A DNA stretch of 64,000 nt, taken from positions 43,536 through 107,535 of the forward strand of contig NZ_LBMU02000075.1 in NCBI RefSeq assembly GCF_001005085.2. Reading direction: 5' to 3'. Positions 1 through 7,883 of the stretch are shown here, piece after piece. Positions within the stretch are counted from its first letter, which is position 1. Each line of letters starts with the position of its first letter. This DNA is from Streptomyces humi (GTDB lineage: Bacteria; Actinomycetota; Actinomycetes; Streptomycetales; Streptomycetaceae). The notes beneath the pieces are model-generated. The model was not told the DNA's origin. It saw nothing but the letters and a program-made list of their open reading frames with translations, and ran no database searches. A program made the translations under genes and the position numbers.

Positions 1-1
1 G

Positions 2-826
2 GTCGAGGACCACTGGTACACGCTGGTCAACCCCGAGCGCGACCCGGGACCCGTGTGGATCCACGGCCTGACGAGCGAGGTGCTCGAAGGGGCGCCGCTC
101 TTCACCGACATCGCCGAGGAGTTCTCGGCCCGGCTGGACGGCCGGGTGCTGGTCGCGCACAACGCGGTCTTCGACTGGCAGATGATCGCCCGGGAGTACG
201 CGCGCGCGAAGGCCGAGGCGCCGGTGCGGCAGCGGCTGTGCACCATCGCGCTCTCCAAGGAGCTGGGCCTGCCGCTGTCCAACCACAAGCTGGAGACCCT
301 GGCCGCGCACTTCGGTGTCGTACAGCGGCGGGCGCACCACGCGCTGGACGACGCGCGGGTGCTCGCGGAGGCGTTCCAGCCCAGCCTGCGGGCCGCGGCG
401 GCGGGCAACGTCCGACTGCCGCTCCTCGAGTGCCGGCCGCTGACGGAGTGGTCGGACACGCCGCGGATCGGGCCGCAGGCGACCGGCGGCTACCGGCCCA
501 CCAGCTGGCGGCCGGCCCGCAAGCGCCCGGCGTGCCCGTACCCGAACCCGGGGCGGTACGAGGACGGCAAGCCGCTGCGGCAGGGGATGCGGGTGGCGTT
601 CTCCGGGGACACCTCGGTCGACCGGGAGCTGCTGGAGGACCGGGCAGCGGAGGCCGGCCTGCACGTCTCCACCAGCATCTCGCGGCTCACCAGCCTGCTC
701 GTCACCAACGACCCGGACTCGGGTACCTCGAAGGTGGTCAAGGCCCGCCAGTTCGGCACCCCGGTCGTCGACGAGGCCGCCTTCGGGCAGCTGCTGCGGG
801 ACGTGGCGCCGGCGACGGAGAAGTGA
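2..826 (+). CDS. DEDDh 3'-5' exonuclease with C-terminal BRCT domain (5' end outside window)
   Basis: The reading frame is already open at base 2, so the start and the first exonuclease motif (DxE) lie upstream of the window. The visible part has the ExoII segment AHNAVFDW and the ExoIII segment HHALDDARVLAEAF, in which His and Asp are four residues apart as in the DnaQ/epsilon DEDDh family. After a basic Pro/Arg-rich linker comes a BRCT-like domain (GMRVAFSGDT to VVDEAAFGQLL), a combination common in actinobacterial stand-alone exonucleases. The likely role is 3'-5' exonucleolytic processing in DNA repair; the substrate cannot be read from sequence. The stop codon lies inside a 14-bp tandem duplication. 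Confidence 0.88.
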   Translation, partial: VEDHWYTLVNPERDPGPVWIHGLTSEVLEGAPLFTDIAEEFSARLDGRVLVAHNAVFDWQMIAREYARAKAEAPVRQRLCTIALSKELGLPLSNHKLETLAAHFGVVQRRAHHALDDARVLAEAFQPSLRAAAAGNVRLPLLECRPLTEWSDTPRIGPQATGGYRPTSWRPARKRPACPYPNPGRYEDGKPLRQGMRVAFSGDTSVDRELLEDRAAEAGLHVSTSISRLTSLLVTNDPDSGTSKVVKARQFGTPVVDEAAFGQLLRDVAPATEK

Positions 827-846
827 CCGCCCAGAAGTGACCGCCC
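819..846. repeat. 14-bp tandem duplication spanning the exonuclease stop codon
   Basis: The unit agaagtgaccgccc occurs twice without mismatch, at 819-832 and 833-846. The first copy contains the stop codon TGA at 824-826 and the second carries a duplicate TGA in another frame. Confidence 0.85.
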
Positions 847-932
847 GGCGGGACCGTACGGACGGGTGATTGCCGTGCGACTCGCCCGGTGCCCACTCGC
901 CCGCGCGCGGACGACCACCCACGCTGTGGCCC

Positions 933-1166
933 ATGGCGAAATGCGAAGTATGCGGCAATGACTACGGAATGACCTTCGAGGTGCACGCGCAGGGCGCGGT
1001 CCACGTCTTCGACTGCTTCTCCTGCGCGATCCACCGGATGGCCCCGGTCTGCGAGCACTGCAAGGTGTCGATCATCGGCCAGGGCGTCGAGGCCGAGAAC
1101 CAGTGGTTCTGCGGTGCCCACTGCGCCCGCGAGGCCGGGAAGGCGGGCATCGTCGACCGCGTGTGA
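933..1166 (+). CDS. small zinc-binding protein, unknown function
   Basis: A 77-residue protein starting at ATG 933 (MAKCEVCGNDYG). The start is chosen because the Cys-rich conserved-looking part begins there; the in-frame extension upstream is Pro/Arg-rich and looks non-coding. Four Cys pairs, CEVC (4-7), CFSC (28-31), CEHC (40-43) and CGAHC (60-64), plus nearby His residues suggest two zinc knuckles of rubredoxin or treble-clef type. The charged tail has no membrane segment. It lies about 100 bases after the exonuclease and 50 bases before SURF1, so it may be cotranscribed with either. I recognise it as a conserved Streptomyces hypothetical protein but cannot assign a function. Confidence 0.8.
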   Translation: MAKCEVCGNDYGMTFEVHAQGAVHVFDCFSCAIHRMAPVCEHCKVSIIGQGVEAENQWFCGAHCAREAGKAGIVDRV

Positions 1167-1215
1167 CCCGGTACCCGCCCGATCGCGCCCCACGACCGAG
1201 TTGTACGGTCGTGGG

Positions 1216-2010
1216 GTGTACCGCTTCCTGTTGACCCGGCAGTGGGTGATCCTCACCCTCATCTCGCTGCTTCTCATCCCCACGATGATCCGGCTGGGGT
1301 TCTGGCAGAAGCACCGGTACGAGGAGCGCAGCGCCCGTAACCAGCTGGTGGCCGAGGCGCTGCACGCCGAGCCGGTGCCGGTGGAGCAGGTGACAGAGCC
1401 GGGGCACGCGGTGACCCGCAAGGAGCGGTACCACACCGTCACCGCCACCGGCACCTTCGACACCGCCCACGAGGTCGTCGTCCGCCGTCGTACCAACGAG
1501 GACGACGAGGTCGGCTACCACGTGCTCACCCCCTTCGTGCTGACCGACGGCAAGGTGCTGCTGGTCAACCGGGGCTGGATCCCCGCGGACGGGCCGAGTC
1601 AGACCGCCTTCCCCAAGATCCCCGCGCCGCCCGCGGGCCGGGTCACCGTCCAGGGCCGGCTGATGCCCGACGAGACCACCGCGGCGAGCGGCATCAAGGA
1701 CATCAAGGGCCTGCCCGACCGGCAGATCATGCTGATCAACAGCGAGGAACAGGCGCGCCGGCTCGGCAGGCAGGTGCTGGGCGGCTACATCCAGCAGACG
1801 GCGCCGGAGTCCAAGGGCGGCACCCCGGAGCAGATCTCCGACCCGGGCAAGGAGGACGCGCCGCTCAACTACGCGTACATGATCCAGTGGTGGCTGTTCG
1901 CCGCGGGCGTCCCCTACGGCTTCTTCGTGCTGGTGCGCCGCGAGGCACGGACCCGTGCGGAGGCGGCCGAACAGGAGCGGACCGAGGAAGCGGAACCGGC
2001 CGCCGTATAA
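1216..2010 (+). CDS. SURF1 family cytochrome c oxidase biogenesis protein
   Basis: A protein of 264 residues from GTG 1216 (VYRFLLTRQWVILTL). The start is chosen because the N-terminal membrane segment (about residues 8-28, ending GFWQ) begins immediately, as in actinobacterial SURF1. A second membrane segment (IQWWLFAAGVPYGFFVLVRR) lies near the C-terminus, giving the two-helix topology with a large extracytoplasmic middle domain that contains the characteristic LLVNRGWIP segment. SURF1 assists heme a insertion into cytochrome c oxidase (aa3). The last codons overlap the first copy of a 26-bp tandem repeat, so the C-terminal tail EEAEPAAV may be recent. Confidence 0.9.
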   Translation: MYRFLLTRQWVILTLISLLLIPTMIRLGFWQKHRYEERSARNQLVAEALHAEPVPVEQVTEPGHAVTRKERYHTVTATGTFDTAHEVVVRRRTNEDDEVGYHVLTPFVLTDGKVLLVNRGWIPADGPSQTAFPKIPAPPAGRVTVQGRLMPDETTAASGIKDIKGLPDRQIMLINSEEQARRLGRQVLGGYIQQTAPESKGGTPEQISDPGKEDAPLNYAYMIQWWLFAAGVPYGFFVLVRREARTRAEAAEQERTEEAEPAAV

Positions 2011-2148
2011 GACGTACGGGAACCGGTCGCCGGATGAGGTGTGCGGGACCGGTCGCCACGTGCGCCGTGCCGGACCGGTCGCCCTGTGCGCCGTGCGGGA
2101 CCGGTCGCCATGTGCGCCGTGCGGGAGCGGTCGTCGGGTGAGGCGTGC
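1991..2148. repeat. 26-27 bp tandem repeat array across the SURF1 stop codon
   Basis: There are six degenerate copies: 1991-2016, 2017-2044, 2045-2070, 2071-2096, 2097-2122 and 2123-2148. The core is gggaccggtcgcc followed by a variable half ending gtgc. Copies at 2045, 2071 and 2097 differ at only a few positions; the first (containing the TAA stop) and last are more diverged. There are no unrelated spacers between copies, so this is not CRISPR. Confidence 0.85.
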
Positions 2149-2232
2149 GGGGTCCGTCGGTGGTGCACGGACGGGTCACTCCCCCGGCTCACCACCTGAT
2201 TGGCCCCCCGGCAGACCGGGAAACCGGGTCCC

Positions 2233-4017
2233 GTGGATCGACGCATCGAGGACTACGCCCTGATCGGCGACGAGCAGACCGCGGCCCTGGTCGGGCGGGA
2301 CGGCTCCATCGACTGGCTGTGCCTGCCCAGATTCGACTCCGCCGCCTGCTTCACCAGACTTCTGGGCGACGAGGACAACGGTCACTGGCGGATCGCCCCG
2401 CGGGGCGCCACGACCTGCACCCGGCGCGCCTACCGGCGGGACACCCTGGTCCTGGACACCGAGTGGGAGACCGCCGACGGCACGGTCCGGGTCACCGACT
2501 TCATGCCCCAGCGCGAGCACGTCCCCGAGGTCGTACGCGTCGTCGAAGGGGTGTCCGGCCGGGTCACCGTGCAGAGCGTGCTCCGGCTGCGCTTCGACTA
2601 CGGCTCGATCACCCCGTGGATGCGCCGCTCCGGCGGCCACCGGGTCGCCGTCGCCGGACCCGACGCGGTGTGGCTGCGCAGCGACCCGTCCGTGCGGACC
2701 TGGGGCGAGGACTTCGGCACGCACTCCGAGTTCACCGTCGGGGAGGGCGAGAAGGTCGCGTTCGTGCTCACCTGGCACCCCTCGCACCAGCAGCGTCCGC
2801 CGCTCGTCGACCCGTACGACGCACTGCGGTCCAGCGTCACCGACTGGCGGCGCTGGGCCGCCCGCTGCACCTACGACGGCCCCCACCGGGACGCCGTGAT
2901 GCGCTCCCTGATCACCCTCAAGGCGCTCACCTACGCACCGACCGGCGGGATCGTCGCGGCCGCCACCACCTCGCTGCCCGAGGAGATGGGCGGGGTGCGC
3001 AACTGGGACTACCGCTTCTGCTGGCTGCGCGACTCCACCCTCACTCTCGGCGCCCTGCTCTCCGCCGGCTACCACAAGGAGGCCGAGAACTGGCGCAACT
3101 GGCTGGTCCGCGCGGTCGCCGGCGACCCGGCGGACCTACAGATCATGTACGGCCTGGCGGGTGAGCGCCGGCTGCCCGAGTTCGAACTGGACTGGCTGCG
3201 CGGCTTCGGCGACTCGGCCCCGGTCCGTGTCGGCAACGGCGCCGTCGACCAGCTCCAGCTGGACGTGTACGGCGAGGTCATGGACTCGCTGTCGCTGGGC
3301 CGCACCGCCGGACTGCCCACCAAGCCGCACATGTGGTCCATCCAGTGCTCGCTGATGGGCTTCCTGGAGAAGGCCTGGCGACAGCCCGACGAAGGCCTGT
3401 GGGAGGTACGCGGCGGGCGCCGCCACTTCGTGCACTCCAAGGTGCTGGTGTGGGTGGCCGCGGACCGCGCGGTACGCACCCTGGAGGAACACGCGGAGCT
3501 GAAGGGCGAGCTGGAGGGCTGGCGGGCGTTCCGGGACGAGGTGCACCAGGAGGTGTGCGAGAAGGGGTTCGACCCGGAGCGCAACACCTTCACCCAGTAC
3601 TACGGCTCCCGCGAACTGGACGCCTCGCTGCTGCTGATCCCGCGCCTCGGCTTCCTGCCCGCGGACGACCCCCGGGTGATCGGCACGGTGGACGCGATCC
3701 GCGACGACCTGGGCCACGGGGGTTTCTTGCGCCGCTACGACACGGACGCGATCGGCGTCGACGGCATGCCGGGCGGCGAGGGCGCCTTCCTCGCCTGCTC
3801 GTTCTGGCTGGCCGACGCGCTGCACATGACGGGCCGCACCGACGAGGCGAAGGAACTGTTCGAGCGGCTGGTGGGGCTCGCCAACGACGTCGGGCTGCTG
3901 TCCGAGGAGTACGACCCGGAGACCCGGCGCCAGCTGGGCAACTTCCCGCAGGCGTTCAGTCACATCGGGCTGGTGAACACCGCCCTCACACTCTTCGACG
4001 GCGAGCGGGCAGGATAG
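2233..4017 (+). CDS. glycoside hydrolase family 15 protein (glucoamylase/trehalase type)
   Basis: About 594 residues from GTG 2233 (VDRRIEDYALIGD). An in-frame TTG at 2200 is the alternative start, but family members usually begin just before RIEDYALIGD. The protein has the GH15 N-terminal beta domain (ALVGRDGSIDWLCLPRFDS), then an (alpha/alpha)6 barrel with NWDYRFCWLRDS and, near the C-terminus, GMPGGEGAFLACSFWLADAL. The two acidic segments hold the usual catalytic carboxylates. There is no signal peptide, so it is probably cytoplasmic and acts on trehalose, maltose or short alpha-glucans. An SDR gene begins 5 bases after its stop, suggesting one transcript. Confidence 0.9.
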   Translation: MDRRIEDYALIGDEQTAALVGRDGSIDWLCLPRFDSAACFTRLLGDEDNGHWRIAPRGATTCTRRAYRRDTLVLDTEWETADGTVRVTDFMPQREHVPEVVRVVEGVSGRVTVQSVLRLRFDYGSITPWMRRSGGHRVAVAGPDAVWLRSDPSVRTWGEDFGTHSEFTVGEGEKVAFVLTWHPSHQQRPPLVDPYDALRSSVTDWRRWAARCTYDGPHRDAVMRSLITLKALTYAPTGGIVAAATTSLPEEMGGVRNWDYRFCWLRDSTLTLGALLSAGYHKEAENWRNWLVRAVAGDPADLQIMYGLAGERRLPEFELDWLRGFGDSAPVRVGNGAVDQLQLDVYGEVMDSLSLGRTAGLPTKPHMWSIQCSLMGFLEKAWRQPDEGLWEVRGGRRHFVHSKVLVWVAADRAVRTLEEHAELKGELEGWRAFRDEVHQEVCEKGFDPERNTFTQYYGSRELDASLLLIPRLGFLPADDPRVIGTVDAIRDDLGHGGFLRRYDTDAIGVDGMPGGEGAFLACSFWLADALHMTGRTDEAKELFERLVGLANDVGLLSEEYDPETRRQLGNFPQAFSHIGLVNTALTLFDGERAG

Positions 4018-4022
4018 GGGCC

Positions 4023-4778
4023 ATGGATCTTGGACTGAAGGACCGGGTGTACGTCGTCACCGGAGGGACCCGGGGGCTGGGCAACGCGGCAGCGCGCGAA
4101 CTGGTCGCCGACGGGGCGAAGGTCGTGGTGACCGGAAGGGACGAGCAGGGGGTCGCCGACGCGGCGGCCGGTCTGGGGCCGAACGCGGTCGGGCTGGCCG
4201 TCGACAACGCGGACCCGGACGCGCCGGTACGGCTGATCGCGGCCGCGCGTGATCACTTCGGCGGTTTCGACGGCATCCTGGTGAGCGTGGGCGGACCGCC
4301 GGCCGGGTTCGTCGCCGACAACACGGACGAACAGTGGCAGGCCGCGTTCGAGTCGGTGTTCCTGGGCGCCGTACGACTCGCCCGGACGGCCGCGGCCGAG
4401 TTGCCGGAGGGCGGTGTCATCGGGTTCGTGCTGTCCGCGTCGGTGTACGAGCCGATTCCCGGGCTGACGATCTCCAACGGGCTGCGGCCGGGGCTCGCCG
4501 GGTTCGCCAAGTCGCTGGCGGACGAGCTGGGGCCGCGCGGGATCCGCGTGGTGGGGCTGCTGCCTTCGCGGATCGACACGGACCGGGTGCGGGAGCTGGA
4601 CGCCATGTCCGCGGACCCGCAGGCCACCCGGGCGGAGCACGAGTCGAAGATCCCGTTGCGCCGGTACGGGACCGCGGAGGAGTTCGGGCGGGCGGCGGCC
4701 TTCCTGATGTCCCCGGCCGCGTCCTATCTGACGGGGATCATGCTGCCCGTGGACGGCGGGATGCGGCACGGGTTCTGA
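4023..4778 (+). CDS. SDR-type oxidoreductase lacking the YxxxK catalytic pair
   Basis: A 251-residue Rossmann protein with the nucleotide-binding motif TGGTRGLG at 13-20, an SVGG segment at 88-91 and a C-terminal YLTGIMLPVDGGM typical of classical SDRs. Where the active site YxxxK should be, the protein reads S151-N-G-L-R155, followed by the normal GLAGFAKSLADEL helix. Tyr and Lys are thus replaced by Ser and Arg, as far as alignment by eye can show. Known SDR subgroups of beta-ketoacyl reductase-like proteins lack the perfect tetrad, so this may be a binding protein or use another mechanism. It starts 5 bases after the GH15 stop. Confidence 0.85.
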   Translation: MDLGLKDRVYVVTGGTRGLGNAAARELVADGAKVVVTGRDEQGVADAAAGLGPNAVGLAVDNADPDAPVRLIAAARDHFGGFDGILVSVGGPPAGFVADNTDEQWQAAFESVFLGAVRLARTAAAELPEGGVIGFVLSASVYEPIPGLTISNGLRPGLAGFAKSLADELGPRGIRVVGLLPSRIDTDRVRELDAMSADPQATRAEHESKIPLRRYGTAEEFGRAAAFLMSPAASYLTGIMLPVDGGMRHGF

Positions 4779-4821
4779 CGGCCGGTCGTCCGTACGGATG
4801 CGGGGGCGGTGCGGAGGGGTG

Positions 4822-5400
4822 TCAGGTGACCCTCTCCGCACGGTGTCTCACCGACGTCAGCCGGACCTCTGCGGGGAGTTTCCGCAAGGCCGCCGACTCG
4901 CGCGCGTGGGTCAGCGCGCGGGACGTCAGTTCGTCCAGCGCCGCACCCGGGGACACGTCCGGCTCCAGCTGGAGCCACACCCGTACCCGTGGTGCCGTGC
5001 GCGTGCCCTTCAGGACCGCCTGGGCGTGGGCCACGCCCCCCTGCTGGGCCGCGTCGGTCGCCAGCACCGTCTCCAGGGCCCGGCCGCGCAGCAGCGCGCT
5101 CCCACCGTCTCCGGTGTCCACCAGGACCTCGGCCAGGCGGTGCCGGCGCAGCTGGGCCGTGAGCCACCACAGCGCGAGCAGGACCAGGACGGCCAGGGCG
5201 GCCAGCACCGTCGGCCACCACCAGCCGGCGTCCCGCCAGTGGGTGCGCCGGGCGGCGGTGAGCAGGACGTCGTGACGGCCGTGGTAGAGCCACCAGGACG
5301 GGGGCGGTGCGCCCAGACCGACGGCCAGGACCGAGCCGCCCAGTACGAGCAGCAGCAGACCGGCGAGACCGGTCAGTACACGGTTGACGCTTCCGAGCAT
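4822..5400 (-). CDS. amaP: alkaline shock response membrane anchor protein AmaP
   Basis: 192 residues from ATG 5400 (MLGSVNRVL); this start puts the first membrane helix (about 7-30) at the N-terminus as in AmaP. A second helix (about 60-83) is followed by a soluble domain with an Asp23-like alternating pattern (VRVWLQLEPDVSPGAALDELTSRAL). In Staphylococcus aureus AmaP anchors Asp23 to the membrane. The gene is the last of a five-gene minus-strand operon with two Asp23 genes, and its start lies 4 bases after the previous stop. Confidence 0.85.
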   Translation of the reverse strand: MLGSVNRVLTGLAGLLLLVLGGSVLAVGLGAPPPSWWLYHGRHDVLLTAARRTHWRDAGWWWPTVLAALAVLVLLALWWLTAQLRRHRLAEVLVDTGDGGSALLRGRALETVLATDAAQQGGVAHAQAVLKGTRTAPRVRVWLQLEPDVSPGAALDELTSRALTHARESAALRKLPAEVRLTSVRHRAERVT

Positions 5401-5404
5401 GTCG

Positions 5405-6007
5405 TCACCCCTTCCGGCCGGGTCGCAGTACGAGCAGGGACAGCCTGGGCTCGTGGGCCAGGCCCAGGGCACGGATCGCGTCGGCGAGGGCCGCGTCCAG
5501 GTCGGCCCGGACCTCGTCCAGTTCCCGGAAGTGCGAGACGGCGAGGACGTGGGCGCGGCCGCGGCGCAGCCGTACCCGTACCCGTCGTACGCCCGAGATC
5601 TCCATGGCCCGGTCGCGCAGCACCAGCGCCGCCGCGTCCCGGCGCAGCCCGGCGCGGACGTCCGGGTGGGCGCGGCGCATCGGCAGGATGTCCCGCAGGC
5701 CCGGCGTGACGGCGAGCGTCAGCAGCCACAGGCCCAGGGCGGCGGCGACGCCGGCGCCCACCAGGACCCAGGTGTCGTCGAGTTGCCGCTCGGTCAGTTG
5801 ACGTGCCAGCTCGCGGCGCCAGCTCATGGCGGGGTGCCGGGCGCGGACGGCCGCGATGTCGTACAGGAAGGCACCCGCGGCGACGAGCGTCAGCAGGGCG
5901 AGCAGGGCCGCGGGGGCGCGGCGCGGGGACCAGAAACGGCCCTCCCGGCCGGCCGGCGGCGCAGTCGCGGGTGGCTTCTCGATGACCTGTGTCTGACCGG
6001 TGCTCAT
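5405..6007 (-). CDS. DUF6286-type membrane protein of the Asp23 module
   Basis: 200 residues from ATG 6007, which overlaps the stop of the upstream Asp23 gene (ATGA); a GTG one codon earlier is possible. A Pro-rich cytoplasmic N-terminus is followed by two membrane helices (about 31-50 and 80-100). The C-terminal domain (RAMEISGVRRVRVRLRRG) again has the Asp23-like beta/alpha rhythm and many arginines. The layout matches AmaP: two helices then a cytoplasmic Asp23-like domain, so it may be a second anchor. The family name is from memory; the function is unknown. Confidence 0.78.
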   Translation of the reverse strand: MSTGQTQVIEKPPATAPPAGREGRFWSPRRAPAALLALLTLVAAGAFLYDIAAVRARHPAMSWRRELARQLTERQLDDTWVLVGAGVAAALGLWLLTLAVTPGLRDILPMRRAHPDVRAGLRRDAAALVLRDRAMEISGVRRVRVRLRRGRAHVLAVSHFRELDEVRADLDAALADAIRALGLAHEPRLSLLVLRPGRKG

Positions 6008-6366
6008 CACGCCCTCCCCTGGGCCTGGGCCGGGTGCAGCCGTTCGACGTGGACGGCGACCTCCCGGACCTCTGTGTCCACCAACGCGCCTACCCGCTCG
6101 ACCACATGCCGACGCACGGCCGCGCAGCGGGCTCCGATGTCGGCCGGATAGCCGAGTTCGAGGTGGACCCTGACCCGGGCCGTGCCGTGCGCCGTCACGA
6201 CCGTGGCGTGCGGGGGGACGGCGTCGCCGGGCAGCGGGCCGAGCACCTCCCGGGCCGCCTGCGCGGCGATCTTCGCCACCACCCGGTCCGCGATCCGCAG
6301 GGCACCGCGCTCAGCGGGCGCGACGACCGTCGGCGCGCCGCGTGTTCCGTCGCTCGCCACGGTCAT
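6007..6366 (-). CDS. Asp23/Gls24 family envelope stress response protein (second copy)
   Basis: 119 residues from ATG 6366. The core RIADRVVAKIAAQAAREV, then a VRVHLELGYPADIGARC strand-helix unit and EVREVAVHVERL, follows the Asp23/Gls24 pattern: amphipathic helix, beta strand, helix, strand. There is no membrane segment or signal. It overlaps both neighbours by 4 bases, so expression is probably translationally coupled. It is shorter and more basic than the first Asp23 copy upstream and lacks its acidic tail. Confidence 0.85.
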   Translation of the reverse strand: MTVASDGTRGAPTVVAPAERGALRIADRVVAKIAAQAAREVLGPLPGDAVPPHATVVTAHGTARVRVHLELGYPADIGARCAAVRRHVVERVGALVDTEVREVAVHVERLHPAQAQGRA

Positions 6367-6557
6367 CGGCGCCGGTCACGCCGGTCGTCGCGGGTGCGGA
6401 AGAAGTCCCCGAGTTCCAGGTCGCCCTCCGCGAACCTGCCGACGACGAATCCGATCGCCCCCAGTGCCGCCACCAGGAGGAAGGCACCGAACCCGCCGAA
6501 GTACCCGGCGAAGCCCAGCGCCATGCCGGCGATCATGCCGACCACGGCCGTGTTCAT
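6363..6557 (-). CDS. small DUF2273-like membrane protein
   Basis: 64 residues made of two Gly-rich membrane helices (about 2-20 and 24-42) and a basic tail ending RTRDDRRDRRR. Small two-helix DUF2273 proteins accompany asp23/amaP in Firmicutes. Position inside the operon and the ATGA overlap with the next gene make it a real gene despite its size. The family assignment rests on size, topology and context rather than on a clear motif. Confidence 0.75.
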   Translation of the reverse strand: MNTAVVGMIAGMALGFAGYFGGFGAFLLVAALGAIGFVVGRFAEGDLELGDFFRTRDDRRDRRR

Positions 6558-6576
6558 GCTGCGTTCCCCTCAGCGG

Positions 6577-7041
6577 TCACTGGAGCCGGGACTCCGGTTC
6601 CTCTTCCTCTTCCTCGGGCAGCTTCACATCGCTCACCGCGATGTTGACCTCGACCACCTCGAGCCCCGTCATGCGCTCCACGGCGGCGATCACGTTCTCC
6701 CGCACCGCGCGGGCGACGTCGCCGATCGACACGCCGTAGTCCACGACGATCTCCAGGTCCAGCGCGGTCTGCACCTCGCCGACCTCTGCCTTCACGCCGC
6801 GGCTCACGGACTTGGAGCCGCCCGGCACCCGGTCCCGCACCACGCCGAAGGTGCGGGCGAGCCCGCTGCCCATGGCGTGCACGCCGACCACGTCCCGCGC
6901 CGCCAGCCCCGCGATCTTCTCCACGACCCCGTCGGCGATCGTCGTCCGCCCCCGCGTCGCCGGGTCACCGCCGCCCCGCCTGACGGTCTTCCGGGGCTGT
7001 ACCGTCGGGTCCTTCTCGGGTTCCGCCGCCATCTCGGTCAT
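6577..7041 (-). CDS. Asp23/Gls24 family envelope stress response protein (main copy)
   Basis: 154 residues from ATG 7041 (MTEMAAEPEKD); sequence upstream of this in the same frame is the shadow of a gene on the other strand. A disordered charged N-terminus (1-45) precedes the Asp23 domain: TTIADGVVEKIAGLAARDVVG, then VQTALDLEIVVDYGVSIGDVARAVRENV and LEVVEVNIAVSDVKL, ending in an acidic run EEEEEEPESRLQ. In Staphylococcus, Asp23 is an abundant membrane-associated protein linked to cell-wall stress. It is the first gene of the minus-strand operon and is divergent from the gene at 7129. Confidence 0.9.
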   Translation of the reverse strand: MTEMAAEPEKDPTVQPRKTVRRGGGDPATRGRTTIADGVVEKIAGLAARDVVGVHAMGSGLARTFGVVRDRVPGGSKSVSRGVKAEVGEVQTALDLEIVVDYGVSIGDVARAVRENVIAAVERMTGLEVVEVNIAVSDVKLPEEEEEEPESRLQ

Positions 7042-7128
7042 CGCCGTGCGTCCCTTCCCGTCGTCGTCCTGCGACCACGGTAAGTGCGGATGCCCTGTCA
7101 TGCCCCGGTGATACGGCAGGCTGGAGCA

Positions 7129-7836
7129 ATGACGGCGGACCGATGGACTGACGTGGTGCGGCACCCTCTGGGCGTCGGCAGGCTGCTCCCGCTGGGCGGG
7201 GCGCACGACGGGGCGTGGCTCACGGAGGCCGCGACGGACGCGGTGCTGCGGCGTGCGGCGGCCGAGGTGACCGGGGTGCGGCTGGGCGTGGTCCGGATCG
7301 CCCTGGCGGATCCGGCGGATGTGGCGGAGCCCGTCGTACCGGCTCCGCCCGGTGCGCTGCCGCCGGGGCCGCTGCGGCTGACGGCGGACTTCGCGGCGAC
7401 GGCCGCCGAGCCGCTGCCTGCGGCGGCGTCCCGGCTGCGCCGGGCGCTGGCCGGCGCCGTGGCACGGCTCGGGCTGGAGGTGACCGACGTGGACCTGCGG
7501 GTGACCGACCTGCTGGCGGAGGAGGTGGCGGAGCCGGAAGCCGTGCGGGCGCCCAGGCCGCCGTCGGTCCGTGAGGGGGCGGATCCAGAGGGAGCCCGGG
7601 TGACGGCGGCGGCGCTGGGGGTGCCGGGGGTGGCGCGGGTGACGGGGGCGCTGAGCCGGGAGGTGCACTTCGACGCGGCGCTGCCGCGCCGGCACGTCCG
7701 GGTGGAGGTGGCGCTGACCGACGGCCCGCGGGCCGTGGAGGTGGCTCGACGGGTCCGTACGGCGGTCGGCGAGGCCCTGACCGACCAGCCGACGGTGGCC
7801 GTCCTGGTGACGGCCGTCACCTGCAACGCCCCGTAA
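7129..7836 (+). CDS. conserved protein with two Asp23-like halves, divergent from the asp23 operon
   Basis: 235 residues from ATG 7129, with GGAG just upstream at about 7123. By eye the N-terminal half (AWLTEAATDAVLRRAAAEVTGV, a Pro/Gly loop, PLRLTADFAAT, LRRALAGAVARLGLEVTDVDLRV) and the C-terminal half (ARVTAAALGVPGVARV, HVRVEVALTDGPRAVEVARRV, VAVLVTAV) each repeat the helix-strand-helix-strand plan of Asp23. Similar Streptomyces proteins carry a baculovirus P10 label in databases, as I recall, which is surely a misnomer. With the operon opposite, it is probably a partner of the envelope module. Confidence 0.78.
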   Translation: MTADRWTDVVRHPLGVGRLLPLGGAHDGAWLTEAATDAVLRRAAAEVTGVRLGVVRIALADPADVAEPVVPAPPGALPPGPLRLTADFAATAAEPLPAAASRLRRALAGAVARLGLEVTDVDLRVTDLLAEEVAEPEAVRAPRPPSVREGADPEGARVTAAALGVPGVARVTGALSREVHFDAALPRRHVRVEVALTDGPRAVEVARRVRTAVGEALTDQPTVAVLVTAVTCNAP

Positions 7837-7837
7837 G

Positions 7838-7882
7838 GGAGCACGGGGAACTGCGCGACCAGCCCCCACCGGCCCGCGGTGG
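7838..7882 (+). repeat. dispersed extragenic element, copy 1
   Basis: Directly after the stop at 7836 comes a sequence with core cacggggaactgcgcgacc, followed by cagcc...ccggcccgcgg. It matches the elements at 40998, 51429, 55601 and, in part, 37984 and 58943. Confidence 0.6.
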
Positions 7883-7883
7883 A

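Noticed and set aside
1991..2148. Direct repeats suggesting a CRISPR array
   Set aside because: The copies are contiguous, with no unique spacers between them and no cas genes nearby.
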